From JBGZFC01 sp964631255 (GTDB lineage: Bacteria; Bacteroidota; Bacteroidia; Bacteroidales; Dysgonomonadaceae): a stretch of 40,688 nt of DNA. Position numbers and translations under genes: made by a program. The number at the start of each line of letters is the position of its first letter. Positions within the stretch are counted from its first letter, which is position 1. The stretch lies in NCBI GenBank assembly GCA_964631255.1, contig CAZVWS010000013.1, positions 1-40,688 of the forward strand, in the 5' to 3' direction. The notes beneath the pieces are model-generated. The model made no database searches and was not told where the DNA came from. It saw only the letters and a list, made by a program, of their open reading frames with translations. Positions 17,315-25,324 of the stretch are shown one piece after another.

Positions 17315-18505
17315 ATGTACAAAAATCTGCAACAACATCTTCAAAAAGAACTACAAGCTATTGAAGAAGCCGGACTTTACAAAAACGAACGCATCATTGT
17401 TTCGCCACAAAAAGCCGAAATTAAAGTGAAATCGGGACAAGAAGTTCTCAACTTTTGTGCCAACAACTACCTGGGTCTTTCCGACCATCCTCAGCTGATA
17501 GAAGCTGCTAAGAACGCCCTCGACGAACGCGGTTACGGTATGTCGTCGGTTCGTTTTATTTGTGGAACACAAGATTACCACAAAATGTTGGAAAAAACCA
17601 TCAGCGATTTCTTCCATACCGAAGACACCATTCTGTACGCTGCTTGTTTCGATGCCAACGGCGGATTGTTCGAACCTCTTCTTACCGAAGAAGATGCCAT
17701 CATTTCTGACGCGCTCAACCACGCTTCTATCATTGACGGAGTACGTCTTTGTAAAGCAAAACGCTATCGTTACGCCAATGCCGATATGGCAGATTTGGAA
17801 GCAAAACTACAAGAAGCACAAGCACAACGCTTCCGCATTATTGCAACCGACGGCGTTTTCTCTATGGACGGAAACGTGGCACCACTGGACAAAATTATGG
17901 AGCTGGCAAAAAAATATGACGCCATCGTTATGGTGGACGAAAGCCACTCGGCAGGTGTGGTAGGAAAAACAGGAAAAGGTGTTTCGGAACTCTACAACTG
18001 CATTGGCGATGTAGATATCATTACCGGCACATTGGGTAAAGCATTTGGCGGAGCCATTGGGGGATTCACTACCGGAAGAAAAGAAATCATCGATATGTTG
18101 CGTCAACGCTCACGTCCGTATCTTTTCTCCAACTCCATTCCTCCATTGGTTGCAGCAGCCGGCACAAAAGCATTTCATCTACTCGAAGAAAGCAATCACC
18201 TACAAGACCAACTACACGAAAATGTAGATTATTTTGTAGCAAAAATGAAAGAAGCCAAATTCGATATTAAACCAACCCAATCGGCAATTTGCGCCGTAAT
18301 GTTGTACGATGCAAAACTATCGCAAGAATTTGCGGCAGCTTTGTTAGAAGAAGGTATTTATGTAATTGGTTTCTACTATCCGGTTGTTCCCAAAGAACAA
18401 GCACGCATTCGTGTACAGCTATCGGCAGGACACACACGTGCACACCTGGATAAAGCAATTGCTGCATTTATTAAAGTTGGAAAACAGTTGGGCGTAATTG
18501 AATAA
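17315..18505 (+). CDS. kbl: Glycine C-acetyltransferase (2-amino-3-ketobutyrate CoA ligase)
   Basis: This 396-residue PLP enzyme of the alpha-oxoamine synthase family splits 2-amino-3-ketobutyrate with CoA into glycine and acetyl-CoA, the second step of threonine breakdown. The PLP lysine is Lys242 in GTLGKAFGG, and the cofactor-contacting DESHSAG lies at 208-214. The motifs FCANNYLGLS and GYGMSSVRFICGTQ mark Kbl rather than other family members (KAPA or ALA synthase). Length equals that of the E. coli protein. It is the last gene of the lptF/G-like - ribBA - kbl run and ends before a terminator. The partner dehydrogenase lies downstream on its own promoter. Confidence 0.93.
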   Translation: MYKNLQQHLQKELQAIEEAGLYKNERIIVSPQKAEIKVKSGQEVLNFCANNYLGLSDHPQLIEAAKNALDERGYGMSSVRFICGTQDYHKMLEKTISDFFHTEDTILYAACFDANGGLFEPLLTEEDAIISDALNHASIIDGVRLCKAKRYRYANADMADLEAKLQEAQAQRFRIIATDGVFSMDGNVAPLDKIMELAKKYDAIVMVDESHSAGVVGKTGKGVSELYNCIGDVDIITGTLGKAFGGAIGGFTTGRKEIIDMLRQRSRPYLFSNSIPPLVAAAGTKAFHLLEESNHLQDQLHENVDYFVAKMKEAKFDIKPTQSAICAVMLYDAKLSQEFAAALLEEGIYVIGFYYPVVPKEQARIRVQLSAGHTRAHLDKAIAAFIKVGKQLGVIE

Positions 18506-18526
18506 TCAGGCACATCTGTTTCAAGT

Positions 18527-18558
18527 AAAAAACCGGCGATATTTTTCGTCGGTTTTTT
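18527..18558 (+). terminator. Terminator after kbl
   Basis: An inverted repeat of about 10 bp (AAAACCGGCG with CGTCGGTTTT, one G-U pair) encloses a short AT loop and ends in six T. It separates kbl from the dehydrogenase gene. Confidence 0.85.
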
Positions 18559-18668
18559 ATTATCCGCATGCTGACTTACCCTGAAATAGCGTTGCACAAA
18601 GAAAAATAAAATATTGACGGAAAAACGAACCATTTCGTCAATTAATTATCCCATAAATTGATTTTCTT

Positions 18669-18699
18669 TTTGTCAATTACTAATTGTTTTCTATCTTTG
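18669..18699 (+). promoter_or_regulatory. Complete Bacteroidota-type promoter of the threonine dehydrogenase gene
   Basis: A -33 TTTG (18669-18672), a 19-bp spacer and a -7 TATCTTTG (18692-18699) match the consensus. The ATG follows 35 nt after the -7 box. Confidence 0.65.
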
Positions 18700-18733
18700 C
18701 ACATCCTAAAACTGAATATAATTTTCAACAGCA

Positions 18734-19690
18734 ATGACCAATATTTTACTTATCGGTTCAACCGGACAAATAGGCTCCGAGTTGACGATGGAATTGAGAA
18801 AAAACTATGGCGGAGCAAATGTGGTTGCCGGCTACATTCCCGGTGCTGAGCCAAAAGGAGTTTTATTAGAATCGGGTCCGGCAGAAATTGTGGACATAAC
18901 CAATGCACAGCAAATTGCAGAAGTAGTAGAGAAACACAAAATCGATACTATTTACAATTTGGCGGCACTTCTTTCGGCTGTTGCCGAGGCAAAACCACAA
19001 TTGGCATGGCATATCGGCTTGGGCGGATTGTTCAACGTGTTGGAAGTAGCACGTGAGAAGAAATGCGCTGTTTTCACACCAAGTTCCATTGGTTCTTTTG
19101 GCAACGACACACCAAAAGACAACACCCCGCAAGACACCATCCAACGTCCGAAAACGATGTACGGTGTAACCAAAGTTTCGGGCGAATTGCTAAGCGATTA
19201 CTATTTCCATCGGTTTGGAGTAGATACACGCTCGGTACGTTTTCCGGGACTCATCTCCAATGTGGCTCTGCCCGGCGGCGGGACAACCGACTACGCGGTA
19301 GATATCTACTACTCTGCAGTGAAAGAAGGAAAATTTGTTTGCCCAATCAAAGCCGGCACTTACATGGATATGATGTATATGCCCGATGCATTGAAAGCTT
19401 GTATCCAACTAATGGAAGCAGACCCCACCCGACTAAAACACCGCAACTCGTTCAACATCGCGTCTATGAGTTTCGATCCGGAAGGAATTGCTGCAAGCAT
19501 CAAGAAATATATTCCTGAATTTACAATGGAATATCAAATTGACTCGTTGCGACAAGGAATTGCCGAATCGTGGCCAAACTCTTTGGACGACTCGTGCGCC
19601 AGAGAAGAGTGGGATTGGAAACCTACATACAATTTGGATGCAATGACACAAGATATGCTGCAAGTTCTTCGTGCCAGATATGGCAAATAA
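18734..19690 (+). CDS. L-threonine 3-dehydrogenase, epimerase/SDR type
   Basis: This 318-residue NAD-dependent enzyme has the extended-SDR (epimerase-like) fold. The Rossmann motif is GSTGQIGSE at residues 8-16, and the catalytic pair is Tyr143 and Lys147 (MYGVTKVSG). Bacteria such as Flavobacterium use this SDR type, instead of the zinc medium-chain enzyme of E. coli, to oxidise L-threonine to 2-amino-3-ketobutyrate. That product is the substrate of Kbl, encoded 228 bp upstream, which strongly supports this function over a nucleotide-sugar epimerase. Residues 175-200, with LPGGGTTDYAVDIYY, match that enzyme type. It is a single-gene unit with its own promoter and terminator. Confidence 0.9.
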   Translation: MTNILLIGSTGQIGSELTMELRKNYGGANVVAGYIPGAEPKGVLLESGPAEIVDITNAQQIAEVVEKHKIDTIYNLAALLSAVAEAKPQLAWHIGLGGLFNVLEVAREKKCAVFTPSSIGSFGNDTPKDNTPQDTIQRPKTMYGVTKVSGELLSDYYFHRFGVDTRSVRFPGLISNVALPGGGTTDYAVDIYYSAVKEGKFVCPIKAGTYMDMMYMPDALKACIQLMEADPTRLKHRNSFNIASMSFDPEGIAASIKKYIPEFTMEYQIDSLRQGIAESWPNSLDDSCAREEWDWKPTYNLDAMTQDMLQVLRARYGK

Positions 19691-19729
19691 GCAGACTGAA
19701 AAATTAGCCATTTAGGCAAAATAATAACG

Positions 19730-19768
19730 AAAAAGGAGTTGTCTTGATTGAGTGGCAACTCCTTTTTT
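19730..19768. terminator. Bidirectional terminator between dehydrogenase and DUF4230 genes
   Basis: AAAAAGGAGTTG (19730-19741) pairs with its complement ending in a T run (19755-19768) around a 13-nt loop. Both flanks are A/T tracts, so it serves both convergent genes. Confidence 0.88.
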
Positions 19769-19799
19769 TGTATGAAAGCTTGGAAAAATGGAGGATGAT

Positions 19800-20531
19800 T
19801 TATTCGATGGCTTCGGGTGCTTCGGGCAACGATTTATAATCTTCCACTTTATCCATATTCTTAATTTTCCATAAGTTGGCACCCACAACTTCCGTAAGCA
19901 AGGTTGTCATTTGCTCCGAAGCAATTTTCATCAAGTTGCTCTGCATCACAGATTTTCGCACCTGCTCCTTTGCCAAGTCTTGTATCTGTGTCAAATCTTT
20001 TCGGTTGATAAAATTGAACAAATCATCTTCAAAATAGTAGTAATCGTATTCTGTATCTAAGGAGAGAACCTCCGGTTTGGGAAAATCTAACAGTTCAATG
20101 GTTTTGTTCTCCTCGTCGATGCGCCATTTACATTTTTCAAAATCATAACCCACCAACACTTTTGCACGTACAATTACCAACGCTTTTTTAGTAGAGGGAA
20201 TAAATTTGAGTAGTTTTTTCGTGTTTTCGTAATTAAATACTTCGTTCAATTGCCCTTCGGCAGCCACTATTTTAAAAACCTTTTTCATACTCTCCACTAC
20301 GGCGTAGGATGAAATGGAAGTATTATTTTGATTGTTTCCTGATTTTTGCAAAAGTTTGACCACAAGAAACACAAGTATTCCACCAAATAAGATGCCCAAA
20401 AAGATGAATCCAAAACCATTGGAAAAGGAATGGCTGCTTTGTGGACGCACAAAAAGGGATGCTATAAAAGCGATAAGTAACAGAGCCACAACTGCTACAG
20501 CAATCCATAAACCAATTTTTAATTTCTTCAT
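19800..20531 (-). CDS. DUF4230-family membrane-anchored protein
   Basis: This 243-residue protein appears to belong to the DUF4230 family of unknown function. It has a basic N terminus (MKKLKIG), one membrane helix (about 8-28), a second hydrophobic segment (about 42-62) and a soluble alpha/beta domain with the family's VRAKVLVGYDFEKCKW and DYYYFEDDLFN. I place the start at ATG 20531. The frame is open to 20582, but the extra 17 residues would be encoded by a heptamer-repeat tract, and AAACAG directly before 20531 matches the dacB leader. It is the only minus-strand gene here and ends at the bidirectional terminator. Confidence 0.75.
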   Translation of the reverse strand: MKKLKIGLWIAVAVVALLLIAFIASLFVRPQSSHSFSNGFGFIFLGILFGGILVFLVVKLLQKSGNNQNNTSISSYAVVESMKKVFKIVAAEGQLNEVFNYENTKKLLKFIPSTKKALVIVRAKVLVGYDFEKCKWRIDEENKTIELLDFPKPEVLSLDTEYDYYYFEDDLFNFINRKDLTQIQDLAKEQVRKSVMQSNLMKIASEQMTTLLTEVVGANLWKIKNMDKVEDYKSLPEAPEAIE

Positions 20532-20543
20532 CTGTTTGTTATT

Positions 20544-20578
20544 TTGAGCCAAGAACCATGATTTTTGAACCAAGAATT
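20544..20578. repeat. Degenerate heptamer tract in the DUF4230 leader
   Basis: Five 7-bp units in register, TTGAGCC, AAGAACC, ATGATTT, TTGAACC and AAGAATT, begin 13 nt upstream of the DUF4230 start codon. The arrangement is the same as before dacB. Confidence 0.6.
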
Positions 20579-20634
20579 TCACGTTAAATTATTAGTGTTT
20601 TTAATTTTCAAAATCTTTAATGGTTATGGATGTT

Positions 20635-20770
20635 TCTTTTATCTTTTATCTTNNNNNNNNNNNNNNNNNNNNNNNNNNNNNNNNNNNNNNNNNNNNNNNN
20701 NNNNNNNNNNNNNNNNNNNNNNNNNNNNNNNNNNNNNNNNNNNNNNNNNNNNTCTTTTATCTTTTATCTT
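20635..20770. repeat. TCTTTTA heptamer microsatellite interrupted by a 100-N scaffold gap
   Basis: The same 18-nt sequence, two and a half TCTTTTA units, stands on both edges of a run of exactly 100 N (20653-20752). The true copy number is unknown; 100 N is a common placeholder for an unsized gap. The surrounding 435-bp intergenic stretch (20532-20967) shows no gene in its readable parts. Confidence 0.9.
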
Positions 20771-20941
20771 CAGCCTTTGCCAATTGAATGGTCTGCAAAA
20801 ATAGTTATAATTTACGCAAAAACATCTTTTTTACCGATGAATAGCGTTGGATGAGACATTTTGCAACAACTTTCTCCAGAAAAAAAACATCCAAAAACAA
20901 AGTCTATGCCGATTCGCGATACATTTCATTAAAAAATTGTT

Positions 20942-20949
20942 TATTTTTG
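20942..20949 (+). promoter_or_regulatory. -7 box of the DUF4199 - GT2 - apbE - porin run
   Basis: TATTTTTG matches TAnnTTTG, 18 nt before the ATG at 20968. No -33 element at the right distance was seen. Confidence 0.4.
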
Positions 20950-20967
20950 TACAATAAATAAAAGTTT

Positions 20968-21492
20968 ATGCAGCAAGATAAAAGTCTGTTGGTGCCAAAT
21001 GCCATGTACTCGGGTATTTTTCTGGGTCTGTTTTGGATTGTCAAATATTTGGTACATATTCATGCAAAAGACAGTGTAGTATTAGATTTTTTGAGCACAT
21101 TCCTGGCTTTTGGAACACCTTTTTTACTCTTTTATTTCTTGTGGAAATACAAAGCTAAATCGGACAATCCCATCATCGGGTATTGGCACGGCGTACAATT
21201 TGGCGTATTGCTTTTCTTTTTCGCATCTATCTGGGAATCAGTAGCTGTTTTCACACATATTGCTTGGATAGATGTTCATTACATTGGCGATTTATATGGG
21301 CAAGTTATTGACACGGCAAAATCTATCAACCTGCCGGAGAGTTTGACCCAACAGATTGAAAACAGTCCGGCGCCGCCGCCTGCACAATTTATTTTTAACA
21401 ACGTGATTATAGCAAACATGTTTCTCGGCTTACTTTTTCCGATGATTTTGGTGCCAATAAGCAACAGACAAAATTGGACAAGACGAAACTAA
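20968..21492 (+). CDS. DUF4199-family integral membrane protein
   Basis: This 174-residue protein has four predicted membrane helices (about 13-30, 40-62, 75-95, 145-165). The opening, NAMYSGIFLGLFWIVKYLV, resembles the DUF4199 family, which is common in Bacteroidota and of unknown function. A soluble loop of about 45 residues lies before the last helix and contains SPAPPPAQF. It heads a run of four same-strand genes, 34 bp before a glycosyltransferase; DUF4199 and GT2 genes side by side suggest a shared envelope role, but no activity can be assigned. Confidence 0.72.
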   Translation: MQQDKSLLVPNAMYSGIFLGLFWIVKYLVHIHAKDSVVLDFLSTFLAFGTPFLLFYFLWKYKAKSDNPIIGYWHGVQFGVLLFFFASIWESVAVFTHIAWIDVHYIGDLYGQVIDTAKSINLPESLTQQIENSPAPPPAQFIFNNVIIANMFLGLLFPMILVPISNRQNWTRRN

Positions 21493-21526
21493 AACAGCAA
21501 TTGCAAGTAATAAAACAGAAAAAACA

Positions 21527-22477
21527 ATGGATATATCAGTCGTAATACCTCTATTTAATGAAGAAGAATCGCTTCCGGAACTGCACGCGTGGATAGAAAA
21601 AGTGATGAATACAAACAGTTTTTCTTACGAAATTATTTTTGTGGACGATGGCAGTACCGACAATTCTTGGCAAATAATCAGTGACCTGAAAAAGCAATCG
21701 CCTCACGTGAAAGGGATAAAATTTCAGCGTAACTACGGTAAATCGCCCGCTTTGCATTGTGCATTTCAAAAGGCGCAAGGAGACGTTGTGATAACCATGG
21801 ATGCCGATTTACAAGATAGCCCCGACGAAATTCCGCAACTTTATGCAAAAATAAAAGAGGAGGGCTACGATTTGGTTTCGGGATGGAAAAAGAAAAGATA
21901 CGATGCAAAATTGACGAAGAATTTGCCATCGAAACTTTTTAACGCAACTGCCAGAAGTATATCCGGGATAAAATTGCACGATTTTAATTGCGGGCTCAAA
22001 TCGTATAAAAAAGATTTGGTAAAAAACATTGAAATCTACAACGATATGCACCGCTACATCCCCATCTTGGCAAAAGATGCCGGCTACACTAAAATCACCG
22101 AAAAAGAGGTGAAACATCGTCCACGAAAATATGGAAAAAGTAAATTTGGAATCAGTCGCTTTGTAAACGGCTACCTGGACTTACTCACCATCTGGTTTCT
22201 GAACAAATTTGGCAAAAAACCGATGCACTTTTTCGGGTTGTTGGGCAGTCTTATGTTTTTACTCGGGTTCATTGCCATTATCTTGGTGGGAGCAATAAAA
22301 ATATATGATATGCGCAACGGCAATCCATACCGATTGGTAACCGATTCGCCCTATTTTTTCATCTCGCTCACCATGATGATTTTGGGAACGTTGCTTTTCT
22401 TGGCGGGATTTTTGGGAGAGCTGATTTCTCGCAACTCACCCGAAAGAAACAATTATCGGATAGAAGAAGAATTTTAA
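21527..22477 (+). CDS. GT2 glycosyltransferase with C-terminal membrane helices (polyprenyl-phosphate type)
   Basis: This 316-residue protein has a GT2 domain at about 1-220 and two membrane helices at about 232-255 and 270-295. The motifs are the nucleotide-binding start VVIPLFNEEESLPEL, the first acidic site FVDDGSTDNS, the metal-binding DAD in ITMDADLQDSPDE, and CGLKSYKKD further on. This layout matches transferases that load a sugar onto a polyprenyl phosphate at the inner face of the membrane (DPM1/GtrB/ArnC-like). The sugar and the destination are unknown. Gaps of 34 bp before and 21 bp after place it in an operon with DUF4199 and apbE. Confidence 0.88.
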   Translation: MDISVVIPLFNEEESLPELHAWIEKVMNTNSFSYEIIFVDDGSTDNSWQIISDLKKQSPHVKGIKFQRNYGKSPALHCAFQKAQGDVVITMDADLQDSPDEIPQLYAKIKEEGYDLVSGWKKKRYDAKLTKNLPSKLFNATARSISGIKLHDFNCGLKSYKKDLVKNIEIYNDMHRYIPILAKDAGYTKITEKEVKHRPRKYGKSKFGISRFVNGYLDLLTIWFLNKFGKKPMHFFGLLGSLMFLLGFIAIILVGAIKIYDMRNGNPYRLVTDSPYFFISLTMMILGTLLFLAGFLGELISRNSPERNNYRIEEEF

Positions 22478-22498
22478 GAACAAAACCAACATAAAGCT

Positions 22499-23539
22499 AT
22501 GTACAACAACCATCTATCTCGTTTGCTTTTCCTATTCATCGCCCTATCGGCTTTGACCTCGTGCACCGAAGGAAAAAAGCAAACTGCAAAAGAGACTTAC
22601 CAGTATGACGATGGACGAATTTTCAATACATCGTTTCACATCAAATATGCATACAATCGGTCGTTGAAAGCCGAAATCATAGACGAACTCAACACATTTG
22701 ATTTATCGCTCAATCCGTTCAACAAAAATTCTATCATCAGCAAAGTGAATAACAACGAGCCGGTTGTGGTAGATTCTTTTTTCACCGAAGTTTTCAATAA
22801 ATCGATGGAGGTTTCGGGCAATACCGATGGAAAATTTGACATAACCGCATCGCCGCTAATCAATGCTTGGGGCTTTGGGTTTAAAAATATGGACTCCATC
22901 ACGCCGCAAATTATTGATAGTTTGCAATCATTCGTAGGTTATGGCAAAATAGCAATTGACCCCGACGGCAAAATCGCCAAAACCGATTCGCGCGTTACAC
23001 TCAACATGTCGGCGATAGCCAAAGGATACGCTTGCGACGTGATTGCCCGTTTGCTCGAAAAACACGGCATAGAAAACTACATGGTAGAAATTGGTGGCGA
23101 AATTTCGGCAAAAGGTGTAAACGATAGCGGGCAATGCTGGCGCATTGGTATTGACAAACCCATAGACGATGCCTCGGGTATGAAACATGAGTTGCAAACC
23201 ATACTCTCTATTTGCGACAAAGCAATGGCAACCTCGGGCAATTACAGAAATTATTATGTGAAAGACGGCAAAAAATACACACACACCATTGACCCGCAAA
23301 CCGGTTTTCCGGCACAACAGAACATATTGAGTGCGACGGTTTTGGCCGACCAATGCATTACTGCTGATGCCTATGCAACCGCATTCATGGTAATGGGTTT
23401 GGAAAAATCGGTTACTGTGGCAAAAGGGATTCCCGGTTTGCTCTATTATTTTATTTACTCCACGGCAAACGACTCGGTAGCTGTCCATTATTCCGACGGA
23501 TTTGAAGCCTATTTTGCCAACGACAACCAAAACCAATAA
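22499..23539 (+). CDS. apbE: FAD:protein FMN transferase (ApbE), lipoprotein
   Basis: This 346-residue enzyme transfers FMN from FAD to a Thr/Ser of target flavoproteins outside the cytoplasm, in bacteria often NqrB/NqrC or RnfG/RnfD. The signal peptide ends LTSC, so the mature protein is lipidated on Cys22. Family motifs are visible: SLNPFNKNSIISKVN near the start of the domain, LNMSAIAKGYACD, ENYMVEIGGEISAKG, ATSGNYRNY, the substrate-site HTIDPQTGFP and the magnesium-site aspartate in CITADAYATAFMVMG. All appear intact. A porin-like gene follows after 37 bp. No target flavoprotein gene was recognised in the window. Confidence 0.92.
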   Translation: MYNNHLSRLLFLFIALSALTSCTEGKKQTAKETYQYDDGRIFNTSFHIKYAYNRSLKAEIIDELNTFDLSLNPFNKNSIISKVNNNEPVVVDSFFTEVFNKSMEVSGNTDGKFDITASPLINAWGFGFKNMDSITPQIIDSLQSFVGYGKIAIDPDGKIAKTDSRVTLNMSAIAKGYACDVIARLLEKHGIENYMVEIGGEISAKGVNDSGQCWRIGIDKPIDDASGMKHELQTILSICDKAMATSGNYRNYYVKDGKKYTHTIDPQTGFPAQQNILSATVLADQCITADAYATAFMVMGLEKSVTVAKGIPGLLYYFIYSTANDSVAVHYSDGFEAYFANDNQNQ

Positions 23540-23576
23540 CAGATAACTCAACTATTCATCATTATATATAAAAAAC

Positions 23577-24590
23577 ATGAAACGCTTTACATTTTTCACA
23601 TTCATTTTATTCGTTTCTGCATTTCAATTTTGCTTGCTTGCGCAGCAAACCGATTCTCTCAAGCTTCCTACATTCAAGGTAGATGGCGTAATGAAAAATA
23701 AATTTGAGGTGGCATCAGAAACAGGAAAAGGGCGATTTTCGGTAAGAAATTCGCGTATTGGTGTATCCGGACTTTTCACTTCCTACTCTTCCTATCGTGC
23801 ACAATTGGAGCTCAGCGATAACGGAAATTTCAAGGTCTTGGATTTGTACGGCTCTATCATTCCCGTGAAGGGGCTTACCGTGTCGTTGGGTCAAACAAGC
23901 ATCCCGCTATTCAACTCGTACGTGGTTTCGCCCGGTAGCATTATGTTTGCCAACAGAACTTTTATTGGTAAATATTTTTTGAGTACACGCGATATCGGGT
24001 TGCATGTAGATTACAACTTCAATATCGGTATTGTGCCCGTTTCGGCAGAAGTAGGTTTGTACAATGGTAACACCATCAACGACCCCGTGTGGCGCGACAG
24101 ACTGTCGTACGGTGCACGCCTCGAATTGGGAAAAATGAAAGGTTTGCGCTCCACGTTTAAGTTTTACGACTATCTGAACACACCAGAAACACATTATCTG
24201 TTTTATGGTGCCGATTTGCGCTACGGTGCCGACGCGTGGAAAGTAGAAACCGAAATCATGAAACGCGATAACAAACTAAACCCCGAAGACAAAATGCTTT
24301 CCTACTATCTGCAAGGCGCATACGCGTTTCCGTTGAATCAATCGTGGGTGTTCAAACATTTGATTCCTGCCGTGAGATGGGATGCCATCGATAAAAACAT
24401 GGACATTAGCGGATTTGATGTAAATAGATTGTCGTTGGGAATAGGTTTTGGATTGACAAAAAAATATTTTTCGTCCATCCTTCGCTTCGATTACGAATGG
24501 TATATGGTGAATAATTCGCTCGATATTCTCAACTCGTACGAAGAGATGGATTCCGACAAATTTACGATGGAATTGTTGCTCACGTTCTAA
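23577..24590 (+). CDS. Outer-membrane porin, OprO/OprP-like
   Basis: This 337-residue protein has a signal peptide (about 1-22, ending LLAQ) and then many amphipathic strands with alternating polarity, ending in FTMELLLTF with the terminal Phe typical of outer-membrane barrels. The segments GRFSVRNSRIGVSGLF, KVLDLYGSIIPVKGLTVSLGQTSIP and TRDIGLHVDYNF are like the phosphate-selective porin O/P group, so 14-16 strands are plausible. Its selectivity is unknown. It is the last gene of the apbE run, and a bidirectional terminator follows. Co-transcription with apbE may be functional or incidental. Confidence 0.78.
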   Translation: MKRFTFFTFILFVSAFQFCLLAQQTDSLKLPTFKVDGVMKNKFEVASETGKGRFSVRNSRIGVSGLFTSYSSYRAQLELSDNGNFKVLDLYGSIIPVKGLTVSLGQTSIPLFNSYVVSPGSIMFANRTFIGKYFLSTRDIGLHVDYNFNIGIVPVSAEVGLYNGNTINDPVWRDRLSYGARLELGKMKGLRSTFKFYDYLNTPETHYLFYGADLRYGADAWKVETEIMKRDNKLNPEDKMLSYYLQGAYAFPLNQSWVFKHLIPAVRWDAIDKNMDISGFDVNRLSLGIGFGLTKKYFSSILRFDYEWYMVNNSLDILNSYEEMDSDKFTMELLLTF

Positions 24591-24610
24591 TCTTTCATCT
24601 GTTGAGAAGA

Positions 24611-24648
24611 AAAAAAGCAGAACCGAAAACAATCGATTCTGCTTTTTT
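24611..24648. terminator. Bidirectional terminator between porin and pnuT
   Basis: A perfect 12-bp inverted repeat (24611-24622 with 24637-24648) begins with six A and ends with six T. It serves both the porin transcript and the thiamine operon. Confidence 0.9.
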
Positions 24649-24694
24649 AGTATGAAAACACAATTTCGCTTTGGTCGAAATAAATGGATGAATA

Positions 24695-25276
24695 TTACGC
24701 CATTTGTTCTTTCATCATGCGCCGCCACTTGAAGTATCCTAAAACAGAAATCACCGAGTACACGATAAATAAAATAGCCGTGGGATACAATCCTTTCCAA
24801 AAATAAAGTGCGCACGAAATAATGTTTACTACAAACCACAACCACCACTGTTCTACATATTTGTGTGCCAACATCCACATACCCACTATGCTTATGGCAG
24901 TTGTTAGGCTATCGCCGTAAGGCACGGGGCTATCCGTGTGGTGCACCAAAATATAGGCAATGATGGCGAAAGCCGCAGCACCCACCAAAACCAGCGGAGT
25001 TACTAATCGGGCGGGCGTATGGGTTATGTTTATAGGAGATGTATCGTTCTTATGTTTTGTCCACCGAGACCAACCGTAGATACTCGCGAAAAAATAGTAA
25101 ACGTTGATTCCCATATCGGCATAAAACCGCGAATTGTAAAAAACAAACACGTACACCAATGGCATCAGTACACCCATGGGCCACAGCCATTTGCTGGCTC
25201 TATACTCTAAAAAGAGATAGGCAAGACCAATTACAACACCTATTATCTCGAACCAAATCGATTGAAAAAATTGCAT
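24695..25276 (-). CDS. pnuT: PnuT-type thiamine transporter (PnuC family)
   Basis: This 193-residue inner-membrane protein of the PnuC vitamin transporter family has about six to seven hydrophobic helices. Conserved family segments include WFEIIGVVIGLAYLFLEYRA at the start, the WLWPMGVL helix, YGWSRW in the middle and WLWFVVNIISCALYFWKGLY near the end. PnuC-family members take up nicotinamide riboside, riboflavin or thiamine. Here the gene is second in an operon with a TonB receptor under a TPP riboswitch, so thiamine is the likely substrate; this is inference from regulation. The gap to the receptor gene is 48 bp. A thiamine pyrophosphokinase gene, often third in this operon in Bacteroidota, is absent, and a terminator follows instead. 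Confidence 0.88.
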   Translation of the reverse strand: MQFFQSIWFEIIGVVIGLAYLFLEYRASKWLWPMGVLMPLVYVFVFYNSRFYADMGINVYYFFASIYGWSRWTKHKNDTSPINITHTPARLVTPLVLVGAAAFAIIAYILVHHTDSPVPYGDSLTTAISIVGMWMLAHKYVEQWWLWFVVNIISCALYFWKGLYPTAILFIVYSVISVLGYFKWRRMMKEQMA

Positions 25277-25324
25277 AAGCCGTGTTTCAAGTTATTTATA
25301 AAAAATGTTCACTTACTTTTTTAA

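Noticed and set aside
24695..25276. Nicotinamide riboside transporter (PnuC)
   Set aside because: The family is the same, but control by a TPP riboswitch and pairing with a TonB receptor favour thiamine; no nadR-like gene is adjacent.
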